A DNA stretch of 58,063 nucleotides, from contig JAQBPY010000142.1 of the NCBI GenBank assembly GCA_028287285.1, positions 1-58,063 on the forward strand, given 5' to 3'. The DNA is from Gemmatimonadota bacterium (lineage in GTDB: Bacteria > Gemmatimonadota > Gemmatimonadetes > Gemmatimonadales > Gemmatimonadaceae). A program made the translations under genes and the position numbers. Below the pieces are notes generated by a model. That model was not told where the DNA came from. It ran no database searches and saw only the letters and a list, made by a program, of their open reading frames with translations. Shown here in pieces: positions 23,127 to 30,478 of the stretch; the first letter of the stretch is position 1, and the number at the start of each line of letters is the position of its first letter.

Positions 23127-23320
23127 GCCGCGCGTATCTCCGCGACAGCGCGTTCCGCGCTCGCGAGTTGCACAGCACGCTCAAACGCAACAGCGATTTC
23201 TGAGAACTCATCGTGCGAGAGCGTGACGCTCGGCGCGCCATTGGACTGAATCGCCCGCAGGCATAACGCACTGGATGAGCGATCGGCGGCGGCGAGAAAG
23301 TTGGCGTCATCTTTCGTCAT
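23123..23320 (-). CDS. First gene of the early operon, 65 aa
   Basis: ATG at 23320 lies about 24 bases after the expected start of transcription from the strong promoter at 23351-23379. A GAAGGACC ribosome site is about 9 bases upstream. The protein is helical (DDANFLAAADRSSSALCLRA, VAFERAVQLASAERAVAEI). Being first in the operon and small, it could be an anti-repressor or early regulator, but no motif shows this. Confidence 0.65.
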   Translation of the reverse strand: MTKDDANFLAAADRSSSALCLRAIQSNGAPSVTLSHDEFSEIAVAFERAVQLASAERAVAEIRAA

Positions 23321-23350
23321 ACGCTTCGGTCCTTCTACGGGTACGCTCGC

Positions 23351-23379
23351 ATTATAACATAGTGTTGAATCGTTGTAAA
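23351..23379 (-). promoter_or_regulatory. Near-consensus early promoter (PL-like)
   Basis: On the minus strand: -35 TTTACA (23379-23374), a 17-bp spacer, then -10 TATAAT (23356-23351). Predicted transcription starts near 23344 and reads into the 65-aa gene, replication genes and on through the CRISPR module. It is the best sigma-70-like promoter in the phage part. Confidence 0.8.
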
Positions 23380-23398
23380 GCGAATCGTTGTACACTAT
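23359..23398. promoter_or_regulatory. Candidate repressor operator cluster
   Basis: Two direct copies of GAATCGTTGTA (23367-23377 and 23382-23392, 15 bp apart) overlap and flank the shared -35 region. An outer inverted pair ATAGTGT (23359-23365) and ACACTAT (23392-23398) is centred on the same point. The layout suits cooperative binding of the XRE protein encoded at 23408 to shut one promoter while leaving the other controllable. Confidence 0.6.
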
Positions 23399-23401
23399 CA
23401 T
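23373..23401 (+). promoter_or_regulatory. Candidate repressor promoter giving a leaderless transcript
   Basis: TTGTAA (23373-23378), 17-bp spacer, TATCAT (23396-23401). Start of transcription would be near 23408, which is the A of the repressor ATG, and no ribosome site precedes that ATG. Its -35 lies on the same bases as the opposing early promoter's -35, so the two should be mutually exclusive. Confidence 0.5.
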
Positions 23402-23407
23402 TGAATC

Positions 23408-23632
23408 ATGAACGTTCGGTGGGATGTGAAGGCGCGGGCGATCGAGAAGGGCTGGGTGAATGCCCACCAGCTCGCCGCGCGCGCGGGGATCAGCTACCCC
23501 GTCGCCAAACGCATCTGGGACGAGGAGGAGATGCCGGACCGCATCGACTTCGACACGCTCGGCAAACTCGCCAAGACGTTTGGGTGCAAGCGCAACCCGT
23601 GGAAGCTGCTCAAGATCGTTTCGCACGACTAA
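23408..23632 (+). CDS. XRE/Cro-type repressor, 74 aa
   Basis: A single-domain helix-turn-helix protein: VKARAIEKGWVNAHQLAARA, then GISYPVAKRIWDEEEMPDRI, then FDTLGKLAKTFGCKRNPWKLL, matching the Cro/CI family. No dimerisation or self-cleavage domain follows, so it is not an SOS-cleavable CI. It is the only plus-strand phage gene, divergent from the early promoter and convergent with the genes ending at 23641. Most likely it maintains lysogeny by repressing the early promoter, possibly with autoregulation through the operators between 23359 and 23398. Confidence 0.85.
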   Translation: MNVRWDVKARAIEKGWVNAHQLAARAGISYPVAKRIWDEEEMPDRIDFDTLGKLAKTFGCKRNPWKLLKIVSHD

Positions 23633-23640
23633 GCGCCTAC

Positions 23641-23922
23641 TCACGACTCCACCTCCACCACCAGCACCACGGCCCGGCCTCGCGCGGTGTTCCGGCGCAC
23701 CGCACGGAGGGTGAATCGCTGTGCCCCGAGCCGGAGATAGGCGGTGCGGCTGTCGTCCTGCCGGAACGCGTACCCACCCGCGCCCACCATCGAGAGCGAC
23801 GCGAGGGGTGCCATGGGCGGCTCGTCCTGGGTCGCGCGGTAGGCGCGCTCGAGTCCAATGAGTCGGGCGGCGTGCTCGTCTCTGAGGCGCTGGATGATGG
23901 CCTCGTGGTCAGAGCGCTTCAT
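23641..23922 (-). CDS. Small phage protein, 93 aa
   Basis: ATG at 23922 overlaps the preceding stop. N-terminal helix (MKRSDHEAIIQRLRDEHAAR) then beta-rich part (GAGGYAFRQDDSRTAYLRLG, RAVVLVVEVES). Last gene of the right-hand unit, ending 8 bases from the convergent repressor gene; antisense interference is possible. No family recognised. Confidence 0.6.
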   Translation of the reverse strand: MKRSDHEAIIQRLRDEHAARLIGLERAYRATQDEPPMAPLASLSMVGAGGYAFRQDDSRTAYLRLGAQRFTLRAVRRNTARGRAVVLVVEVES

Positions 23923-24845
23923 GCGTCCACCGGTTTCGAAGCGTCGGGGCGTGCGCTCTCGGGTAGTCCGTAGCGACCGCCGTAGATGTTTAGCAGAGAG
24001 GCGGCGCGCTGCATGGCTTCCGTCCAGTCGTATTTGCATCCCATCGCTTTCAGGATGGTTGGAAAGCTCGGGATTAGGGGCGTGCGAGTTGCCTTGCGCG
24101 CCTGTCGCTGATTCGGGAGGCATTCGTGGACGTCGTAGTACGCCGACAATGCCTCAAGAACCATGTCGCGCGTTATCTCCTTACGACTGTGGCCGCGCTT
24201 GTATTGGTCAAGCCCGAAGCGGGCTTTCGCGGCGTTCCACGTTCCATAAACCGCAATGACCTGCCCCGCGAACCCCTCGCCAATCAATGATCGCGCTTCG
24301 GACACTGTTGGCGAACGACCGATTTGGTTTTGCAGGTCAATGAGCGCGTGACGCATCTGGGCTTCGCAGCGATTGGTGAGATTGCGAAGTCCCGCAGACT
24401 TATACACAATCTTCTTTGTCTGCTCCGCGCGGACGCGCACGTCGCGCTTGTGCGCCGCGCCAGCGTTGGTTGCACGAGCGCGGGCGAGAATGGCCAGCCC
24501 GTCCCCCCTTCGCGCGGCAAATTCAGCGATCTTCGCCTGTCGATACGACTGACTCGCGAGCGGCGTCGAGCGAGGGATCTCCATCATGTCGCGCACGCCG
24601 TTCGCACCGCCAACGTCCGCGTGCACGGTCGTGATGTGCGACGACAGCATGTGCCGATAGACGCCGCAACCCCGCACCGGACACCGCAGCCCCTTCTCGG
24701 TGTCCTCAAACAGCGCGCCGAGGCCGATTGTTAAAGTCGGGTCGATGACGTCCTGAACGGTCAACGGAATATCCGTCATCGGCGGTAGCGCGCCGTTGTT
24801 CATCGCCTGCTTGAGGCGGACGAGAGAGGTGTACAGCTCGCTCAT
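23919..24845 (-). CDS. Zinc-finger protein with HNH-associated repeats
   Basis: A 308-residue protein starting at ATG 24845 (overlaps previous stop). Around residues 45-75 lies CPVRGCGVYRHMLSSHITTV with a following His, a MucR/Ros-like zinc finger. A central helical region (RNLTNRCEAQMRHALIDLQN) leads to two homing-endonuclease-associated repeat motifs: GRSPTVSEARSLIGEGF with VYGTWNAAKARFGL, and CLPNQRQARKATRTPL with FPTILKAMGCKYDW. These repeats are DNA-binding modules usually attached to HNH nucleases; no nuclease domain is present here. Probably a sequence-specific DNA-binding protein. Confidence 0.75.
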   Translation of the reverse strand: MSELYTSLVRLKQAMNNGALPPMTDIPLTVQDVIDPTLTIGLGALFEDTEKGLRCPVRGCGVYRHMLSSHITTVHADVGGANGVRDMMEIPRSTPLASQSYRQAKIAEFAARRGDGLAILARARATNAGAAHKRDVRVRAEQTKKIVYKSAGLRNLTNRCEAQMRHALIDLQNQIGRSPTVSEARSLIGEGFAGQVIAVYGTWNAAKARFGLDQYKRGHSRKEITRDMVLEALSAYYDVHECLPNQRQARKATRTPLIPSFPTILKAMGCKYDWTEAMQRAASLLNIYGGRYGLPESARPDASKPVDA

Positions 24846-25342
24846 GGCTCGATCCCTCGGCGTGCACACTCAGCCAGCCACCGGGCCTGCACTAACGCAC
24901 AGCGCGCGATCAATGCCTCCCGGAGAGCCAGTTCATCGAACGGGTTTAACCATCGGTCGAAGCGGCGGTGTGCCTCGGCACTCAGCGGGACGATCTGGTC
25001 GTAGTTCGCCTTCATGCGCGCGGCCTTGCCTTCGTCCCCGACGTGCGCGTTCTGGCTCGGACGCTCCTCGGTGGGAATCGTGCCGTATGCCTCGCAGGGC
25101 TGCGCCTTCATCCACTCGACGCGTGCCACACTCCCGTAGGTGCGCTCGAATTCGCGTGACCGCCGCTCGGCGTTGCGCTTCTTGACGGGTGTGCGGGGTG
25201 GCGGGCCGCTTGCGAGTAGCTCCGTCGCTTTCTTCTTGGAGACGCGGGGAATGCGTGCCGTTGGGGGTGGCAACGGCTTTGGGGCTTTCTTCTCGCGCGG
25301 TGCGGGAAGTGGGGCAGGGCAAAAGGATTCTTCGAGGTTCAT
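24842..25342 (-). CDS. HNH-like phage protein (DUF968/Ref type)
   Basis: A 166-residue protein. The N-terminal half is Lys/Pro-rich and disordered. From ~70 the pattern REFERTYGSVARVEWMKAQP, CEAYGTI, QNAHVGDEGKAARM, YDQIVPLSAEAHRRFD follows phage HNH-like proteins, in which CxxC, HV and HxxxH normally bind metal. Here the CxxC pair is reduced to one Cys, so metal binding is doubtful. Its relatives are involved in phage recombination. ATG at 25342 overlaps the frame-corrected stop of the methyltransferase. Confidence 0.7.
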   Translation of the reverse strand: MNLEESFCPAPLPAPREKKAPKPLPPPTARIPRVSKKKATELLASGPPPRTPVKKRNAERRSREFERTYGSVARVEWMKAQPCEAYGTIPTEERPSQNAHVGDEGKAARMKANYDQIVPLSAEAHRRFDRWLNPFDELALREALIARCALVQARWLAECARRGIEP

Positions 25343-26488
25343 GCGGCACCGCCAAGGTCCAGCGACGGCGTGAACGCCTGCGCGTGATGGGCAATGCGCG
25401 CCTCAGCGATGGCCGCGTATTCCGCCTCACGCTCGATGCCGATGAATCCGAATCCCTCACGCATCGCCGCGCACCCGGTTGAACCCGATCCGGTGAATGG
25501 ATCGAGGATCAGCCCCCCCCCGTGGCGTAACCAGCCTACAGAGCCAGCGCATGAGCGAGAGCGGCTTTACGCACGGATGGAAATTGACCGCAGTCTTGTC
25601 CGTGCCTTCGCTCTGGAAGCTTCCGGGATTCTGCGTGCCGGAGCTCCAGTTGATGGCCCTACGCTCGCCAGTCAGCCCTTCATCACGCTCGCTCCGGCTC
25701 GCCTTCGCGCAGTAGAAGAAGCGCGAGGCGCCGCCACTGTCGCCAGTCGCTCCGCGCTCTGATTGCATGCCGTGAGCGAACGCTCCGTAGATGCCGTCAG
25801 TTTTTGGAGTATTGCGCTGGCCGTTCCACCGGCCGCTTGTGAGCACGCCGCTCTGCTCGTCCAACTCCGCGGCGGCGTCCTCGTCGAGCACGACATTCGC
25901 GGGCCAGCGTCCCCCATCCGCGCGACTCGTGGCGCGAGCAACCGCCGTCGCGTGGAAGGGTCGCGCATTCTGGCCGCCAAACGCATACGGCGGCATACCG
26001 CTGCCACTGAGCGAGTCGGTTGTCTCGAGCCTGCAGGCGTCGATATTGAGTGGAGATGCCTTCGGCGCCTTCTTCCACGCAACGACGATCGGTTCCCAGC
26101 CCGGCTTGAGCTTGCTCTTGTGCTTCGGGAAGCCTGAGCCGTACAGCCAGGATATCGAGTCGTGGATCTGCCAGCCTGCATCCTCGATTGCGCACGTCAG
26201 GCGGTGGTATGTCCGCGTGCCACCGAAGGCGAGCAGGTACGCGCCCGGCGTCGCCACCCGCAAGGCCTCCGCCCAGAACGGCGCGCCCGGCACGCCATGA
26301 TCCCAAACCTTGCCCATGAAGCCGAGGCCGTAGGGCGGATCGCAAATCACGGCGTCGGAGCTATTCGCCTCGAGCGTTGGCATCACCGTAAGACAATCCC
26401 CGACGATGACTCTCGCCGTTGGCTTCGTGTCCTCTGGGATAGCTACTGGGGATGTCGCACACAGCGCTATTTCGCCGCTGGCGCTCAC
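25339..26488 (-). pseudogene. DNA methyltransferase frameshifted in a 9-G run
   Basis: A phage-type N4/N6 methyltransferase. ARVIVGDCLTVMPTLEANSS, then AVICDPPYGLGFMGKVWDH gives the catalytic DPPY motif; HDSISWLYGSGFPKHKSKLK and VNFHPCVKPLSLMRWLCRLV are further family blocks. The SAM-binding motif (LILDPFTGSGSTG) is out of frame: nine G at 25521-25513 shift it, whereas eight G restore LILDPFTGSGST, then CAAMREGFGFIGIEREAEYA and an end at TGA 25339 that overlaps the next ATG. The corrected protein is 382 residues. Start GTG 26488 has GAGGGGAG upstream. As read, translation stops at 25457 without the SAM motif, so it would be inactive. Confidence 0.88.
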
Positions 26489-26531
26489 GGCTGGCTCCCC
26501 TCTACCGTGACACCCGAAAACAGGGATGCAC

Positions 26532-26861
26532 TCACGCGGCGTGCTCCGTCAGCGCGGTTATGCGGTCGCGCGCTGCTTCGAGTTCCTGTTCCTGTTTCCG
26601 GAAGCGCGCAGAGTACTCCAACTCGACTTCTTCGCGTACTTCTTCGACGAGCTCTTCGCGCGCTTCGCGAGCCTCTTCCAAGCGGCCCGCGTCATGTCCG
26701 GCATCGTAGCCTTCGTCGTGAGCGGCTTCCTTCGCTTCCTCGATCAAGTCGGTGATGTCGGACGGCTCGTCGCTGTTCAGCGGCAGGTCTGGGCGGTAGC
26801 CCGCTGGATGCGGTGCGTCGGCACACACGCCGACGAGGTGGTTCTCGAATGTGGATGGCAT
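26532..26861 (-). CDS. Acidic coiled-coil phage protein, 109 aa
   Basis: ATG at 26861 overlaps the clamp stop by one base (TAATG). The region from ~35 on is a long, strongly charged coiled coil (ITDLIEEAKEAAHDEGYDAG, ARRLEEAREARE-like heptads, FRKQEQELEAARDRITALTE). It may be a partner of the clamp, since the two are translated together. No family recognised. Confidence 0.65.
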   Translation of the reverse strand: MPSTFENHLVGVCADAPHPAGYRPDLPLNSDEPSDITDLIEEAKEAAHDEGYDAGHDAGRLEEAREAREELVEEVREEVELEYSARFRKQEQELEAARDRITALTEHAA

Positions 26862-28024
26862 TAGACGATCCTCAGTGGCATGACGAGAGTGAGGGACGCG
26901 TCGGCGGCGTCGGGATTCGTGAGGTGCATGGGGCGGTTGGGATACTGGACGGCGAGCTGCACGTCATTCGAGGTGAGCGCGTTCAGGCACAGCAGGACGA
27001 GGGCGGCGTTGAACTCGATGGCGAACGACGCATCGGACTCGCCCGAGCCCGCCGTGAGGTGAGAGCTCACCGCGATCTCGTCGTGCCCGGTCCCCTCTTG
27101 GCTGGCGGCGGACAACGCGAGCGCATCTCGGGTGATGGTGAAGCGGACGCGGCGCGGTGGTGGCAGGAGCCGGCCGGCCTCGACACTCGCTTCTTGGGCC
27201 GAGGGCGAGACCAGTGAGACGCGCCGCACGCTCGCGAGCAGGGCCACACGATCCACGATCAGCGTGTGCGTTGGCGTCAGGCTCAGCACCCCGCGATAGG
27301 GCGGGAACTGGGCTTCCACGACCCGCACGTCGACGACGACGCCTGTCGAGGCAAACCGGACGCGCGCATCATCGGGCGTGATCGAGAGATGCCCGTCGTG
27401 ATCCCCGAACAGCTTGGCCAGGCGCCGCACATCGGAGCGGTGCACGGAGAACGATGCCGGCGACGTGCTGGCCGTGCCCACTGGCAGCATCGCGAATGCA
27501 TGGCCGTTTGTCGACACGACGCCAAGCGCACCGTCCGCGAATTCCAGGTGGACGGTGTTCAGCGCGGGCCGCGACTCCTCGCCGGACGCGAGCGGTTCGC
27601 ACCGGGCCGCGGCAGCAATGAACGCCCGGGCGTCCACAAGCGTCGGCGTGCCGCGACTGGCGGGCATCGGTGGCATTTCGCTTTGTGCGATCCCCGATAC
27701 CTCGAACCGCGATTTGCCCGCCTTAATCGTCGTGCGCATCCCGAGGCAGAGCGTCACCACGCCGGACGGCAGGTTGCCGACGATGTCCGTCAACCGTCCC
27801 GCCGGCACGAGCGCGGTGGCATCGCCCTCGGAGTCACACGGGACGGTCACCCGCACAAAGGCGTCGAAATTCGTCGCGGACAGCGTTAGCTCGTCGCCCC
27901 GCACCTCGAGCAGCACATGCGCGGCGACGGCCAGCGTTTTTTTGGTCGCGTCGATCACCCCTGCGATTTTCGTCAAGGCCCCGCGCAAGGACTCGCGCGC
28001 AATGGTCAGCGTCGGGGCGCTCAC
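26861..28024 (-). CDS. dnaN: Phage-encoded DNA polymerase sliding clamp (beta subunit)
   Basis: A 387-residue three-domain clamp. It opens SAPTLTIARESLRGALTKIA and then GDELTLSATNFDAFVRVTVP, the classic first-domain pattern; ALVPAGRLTDIVGNLPSGVV follows, and domain two starts with ARAFIAAAARCEPLA and LNTVHLEFADGALGVVSTNG. Domain three ends VQYPNRPMHLTNPDAAD then LTLVMPLRIV, close to the usual MPMR-type C-terminus. GTG at 28024 overlaps the upstream stop (GTGA). A ring of two such subunits tethers polymerase to DNA. No phage polymerase is visible here, so it may recruit the host polymerase. The bacterial clamp would normally sit near dnaA, so this is a phage copy. Confidence 0.88.
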   Translation of the reverse strand: MSAPTLTIARESLRGALTKIAGVIDATKKTLAVAAHVLLEVRGDELTLSATNFDAFVRVTVPCDSEGDATALVPAGRLTDIVGNLPSGVVTLCLGMRTTIKAGKSRFEVSGIAQSEMPPMPASRGTPTLVDARAFIAAAARCEPLASGEESRPALNTVHLEFADGALGVVSTNGHAFAMLPVGTASTSPASFSVHRSDVRRLAKLFGDHDGHLSITPDDARVRFASTGVVVDVRVVEAQFPPYRGVLSLTPTHTLIVDRVALLASVRRVSLVSPSAQEASVEAGRLLPPPRRVRFTITRDALALSAASQEGTGHDEIAVSSHLTAGSGESDASFAIEFNAALVLLCLNALTSNDVQLAVQYPNRPMHLTNPDAADASLTLVMPLRIV

Positions 28025-28149
28025 AACCCACCATCCATCGCATCCGCGACAGCCGTCAAGCCAGAGACAACCCGGGCAACTACCCACACAACCAGCGCAA
28101 TCAGGATCAGGGAGACAATCCAGGCGCCGGCTTTGGCGGCGGGGCTCAC
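28021..28149 (-). CDS. Membrane micro-protein upstream of the clamp, 42 aa
   Basis: A short protein with one clear membrane helix (AWIVSLILIALVVWVVARVV) and an acidic end (ADAMDGGL). GTG at 28149 is preferred because of AGG about 10 bases upstream; the frame is open to 28287 but those residues are Cys/Arg-rich and unlikely. Its stop overlaps the clamp start. First gene of the right-hand phage unit. Function unknown. Confidence 0.55.
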   Translation of the reverse strand: MSPAAKAGAWIVSLILIALVVWVVARVVSGLTAVADAMDGGL

Positions 28150-28287
28150 AATCCCCAACCTGGCGCAGTCTCGTGCGCACTCGCAAAACGATAGGGCGAG
28201 GCGTCGCGCGAGTTGCCCGCCTCTGTGGCGTTTATTGTGGCGTTGTCGCGGGCAGGTATGTGAGAAGCGACAATCTCGGGGGCCCAA

Positions 28288-28463
28288 CTTACCGAAAACC
28301 CGCGCGTCTCACTGGGTAGAACGTGGTGTGAATCGTCAGGCGCGACGCTGGCGGCTACATGGACATCATATTTGGCTATTTCTACTAATGGGCGGTTTCT
28401 AAAATACGGTGCGCCCTGCGCGCGGCCAAGGACTTGTTTTCATGCGGGAGTACAACACACAGG
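28288..28463. other. Phage/host junction candidate with AT-rich island
   Basis: No gene is visible. Bases 28361-28407 form an unusually AT-rich island in high-GC surroundings (with TTTCTA repeated at 28380 and 28396), between the last phage gene and the first host gene, a likely place for the attachment core. A weak minus-strand promoter-like pair is possible (TATGAT at the island), but no good -35 fits. I see no terminator between the host ABC gene and the phage unit, although both read in the same direction. Confidence 0.4.
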
Positions 28464-30368
28464 CTAACGATAGCCTTGCGCCTGCATCTCGAATAGTTCT
28501 GCGTACAGGCCACCAGCTGCGACAAGCGATGCGTGGGTACCTGACTCCACCACCTTACCGCCTGCTAACACGACGATGCGATCCGCCATCCGTACCGTCG
28601 AGAAACGGTGCGAGATGACCACTGCCATTCGCCCCGCCATCAACTGATTGAAGCGGACGAACACTTCGTACTCGGCGCGTGCATCAAGCGCCGCGGTGGG
28701 CTCGTCCAGGATGAGCAACTGCGCTGAACGCATGTAGGCGCGCGCGAGCGCGATCTTCTGCCACTCTCCGCCGGACAGGTCGACGCCGTCATCGAACCGG
28801 CGCCCAAGCATCTGCCGGTAGCCATCCGCGAACCTCGGTAAAAGGCTCGAGGCAAGGGAGCGGTCGGTCGCCTCGATCACGGATTCCGGCGGCGCCGCCG
28901 CATCGGCCGGCTTCACATCTCGCACCTCGGCGAGGTAACCCGTCACGCTTTCAATCTCGCCCACGCCCACGTTCTCGTCGAAGCGCATGTCGTAGCGAAC
29001 GAAGTCCTGAAAAATGACGCCGATTGCCTCGCGCAATGAGGCGAGATCGTACTCGCGCAGGTCGACACCGTCCAGCAGGATGCGTCCCTCGCTCGGGTCG
29101 TAGAGGCGCGCGAGCAGCTTCGTGATCGTCGTCTTGCCTGCACCGTTTTCACCAACGAGTGCGATGCGCTCACCAGGTGAGATCACCAGGTCCACATGCC
29201 GGATGGCCCAGCGGTCGCTGCCTGGATACTGGAAGCCGACGTCCTCGAACACGAAACCCTGCTCGAGGGGATTGGGCACGCGCGGCGCGCCCATGCGTGA
29301 GCTGATGGACGGCTGCATCTCGAAGAACACGAACAGGTCCTTCAGGTACAGGCTCTGCTCATAGATGTCACTCGCCGAGAGTAACAGCCGCTGGATGAGA
29401 TCCCGGCTGCGGCTGAACGCGGCGGCAAGAAAGGTCAGCGTACCCAGCGTGATGAGGCCCGCGACGGCGCGCAGGAGGATGGTGACGTATGCACCGTAGT
29501 ACCCGATGGTGCCCACGAGCGACAGCAGCGCGCTCACGATGCCTTTCTTGATGCTGAGCTTCTTGTTCTCCTCGTAATACTTGAGCGCGAGCGCCGCGTA
29601 GCGATCGCTCAGCCATCCGGCGAGACCGAACATCTGCACTTCCTTCGCGGTCTTGTCGCTCGCACCCACATAGCGCAGGTAGTCCAGCTCGCGGCGCTCC
29701 GGCGTGCGGCTGAAGAGCAGTGAATAGCTCAGCGCGGCAAAGTGCGTTTCACCAAGAAAGCTCGGCAAAATCGCGATGGTCAGCAGGAGTAGCAGCCACG
29801 GATTGTGAACGATGAGTGCGGCGGCAAGGGTACCAAGAGTGAGGAGGTCCTGCGTCATCGAGAGCAGCATGGCGATGAGGCCGATGCGTGCGGTGGTCTG
29901 TCGTCGCGCGCGCTCGAGGTGATCGTAGAATTCCGGATCCTCGAACTGTGCGAGATCGAGCGTGGCCGCGTGGCGCATGAGGCGCACGCTCATGGCGTTC
30001 GAGAAGAGGTCGCCGAGCAGCGATTCAACGAGCGCCGAGGCTCGCGCGAGGAATTCGCCGGCGATCACCACCGCCAACTCGAGTGCCACCACGCGCCACA
30101 GCGGCGTGAGTGAGGCGCCCGGCGTCTTGGCGAGCATGACCACGTGATCGATGATCAGCTTCGCGGCCCACAGTGCGGCAACCGGTATCACCGATCGCAC
30201 GAGCCGCAGGGCGATCATCGTGACCGTGTAGGTGCGGTGCGTTTCCCAGACGAGGCGTAGCAGCGACGGCACGTAGCGCAATGCGGCCAGCCGCTCGCGC
30301 CATCCCTTTGGGCGTTGGTCGTCGGGAATCGGAGCGGCGCGGGATTGCAGTCTCAGGGCTGACGTCAT
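28464..30368 (-). CDS. ABC exporter, fused membrane and ATPase domains
   Basis: A 634-residue half-transporter. Residues ~45-340 hold six membrane helices (VTMIALRLVRSVIPVAALWA, LWRVVALELAVVIAGEFLA, NPWLLLLLTIAILPSFLG, GIVSALLSLVGTIGYYGAYV among them). The ATPase follows: Walker A GENGAGKTT (~405), Q-loop VIFQDFVRYDM, signature LSGGEWQKIA (~530), Walker B LLILDEPTAALD and switch His in VISHRFSTVR. An insertion between Q-loop and signature (LAEVRDVKPADAAAPPES) is somewhat long. Lipid, peptide or drug export is likely; the substrate cannot be read. This is the first clearly host gene. Confidence 0.9.
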   Translation of the reverse strand: MTSALRLQSRAAPIPDDQRPKGWRERLAALRYVPSLLRLVWETHRTYTVTMIALRLVRSVIPVAALWAAKLIIDHVVMLAKTPGASLTPLWRVVALELAVVIAGEFLARASALVESLLGDLFSNAMSVRLMRHAATLDLAQFEDPEFYDHLERARRQTTARIGLIAMLLSMTQDLLTLGTLAAALIVHNPWLLLLLTIAILPSFLGETHFAALSYSLLFSRTPERRELDYLRYVGASDKTAKEVQMFGLAGWLSDRYAALALKYYEENKKLSIKKGIVSALLSLVGTIGYYGAYVTILLRAVAGLITLGTLTFLAAAFSRSRDLIQRLLLSASDIYEQSLYLKDLFVFFEMQPSISSRMGAPRVPNPLEQGFVFEDVGFQYPGSDRWAIRHVDLVISPGERIALVGENGAGKTTITKLLARLYDPSEGRILLDGVDLREYDLASLREAIGVIFQDFVRYDMRFDENVGVGEIESVTGYLAEVRDVKPADAAAPPESVIEATDRSLASSLLPRFADGYRQMLGRRFDDGVDLSGGEWQKIALARAYMRSAQLLILDEPTAALDARAEYEVFVRFNQLMAGRMAVVISHRFSTVRMADRIVVLAGGKVVESGTHASLVAAGGLYAELFEMQAQGYR

Positions 30369-30390
30369 CCGTGAAACGTAGTCGGTAAGA

Positions 30391-30466
30391 GCAGGTCCTT
30401 CGCCCTGCTCAGGACGACCGCAGTTCAGCAGCTATTTTGTCGTCCTGAGCTGAGCGAAGGACCTGC
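30391..30466. repeat. 28-bp inverted repeat, interspersed element
   Basis: Left arm 30391-30418 (GCAGGTCCTTCGCCCTGCTC then AGGACGAC) and right arm 30439-30466 (GTCGTCCTGAGCTGAGCGAA then GGACCTGC) match at 26 of 28 positions around a 20-base loop. The right arm recurs at 51594-51622. It resembles short mobile or REP-like repeats found between genes; it may also act as a terminator for the BlaI-family operon. Confidence 0.75.
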
Positions 30467-30478
30467 TTCATGCGACGA

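Noticed and set aside
22224-23249. Plus-strand 341-codon frame opposite helicase and replication genes
   Set aside because: Opposite two recognised genes with conserved motifs; no features of its own.
28288-28463. A host tRNA as attachment site
   Set aside because: No cloverleaf-like arrangement or CCA end could be seen in this stretch.
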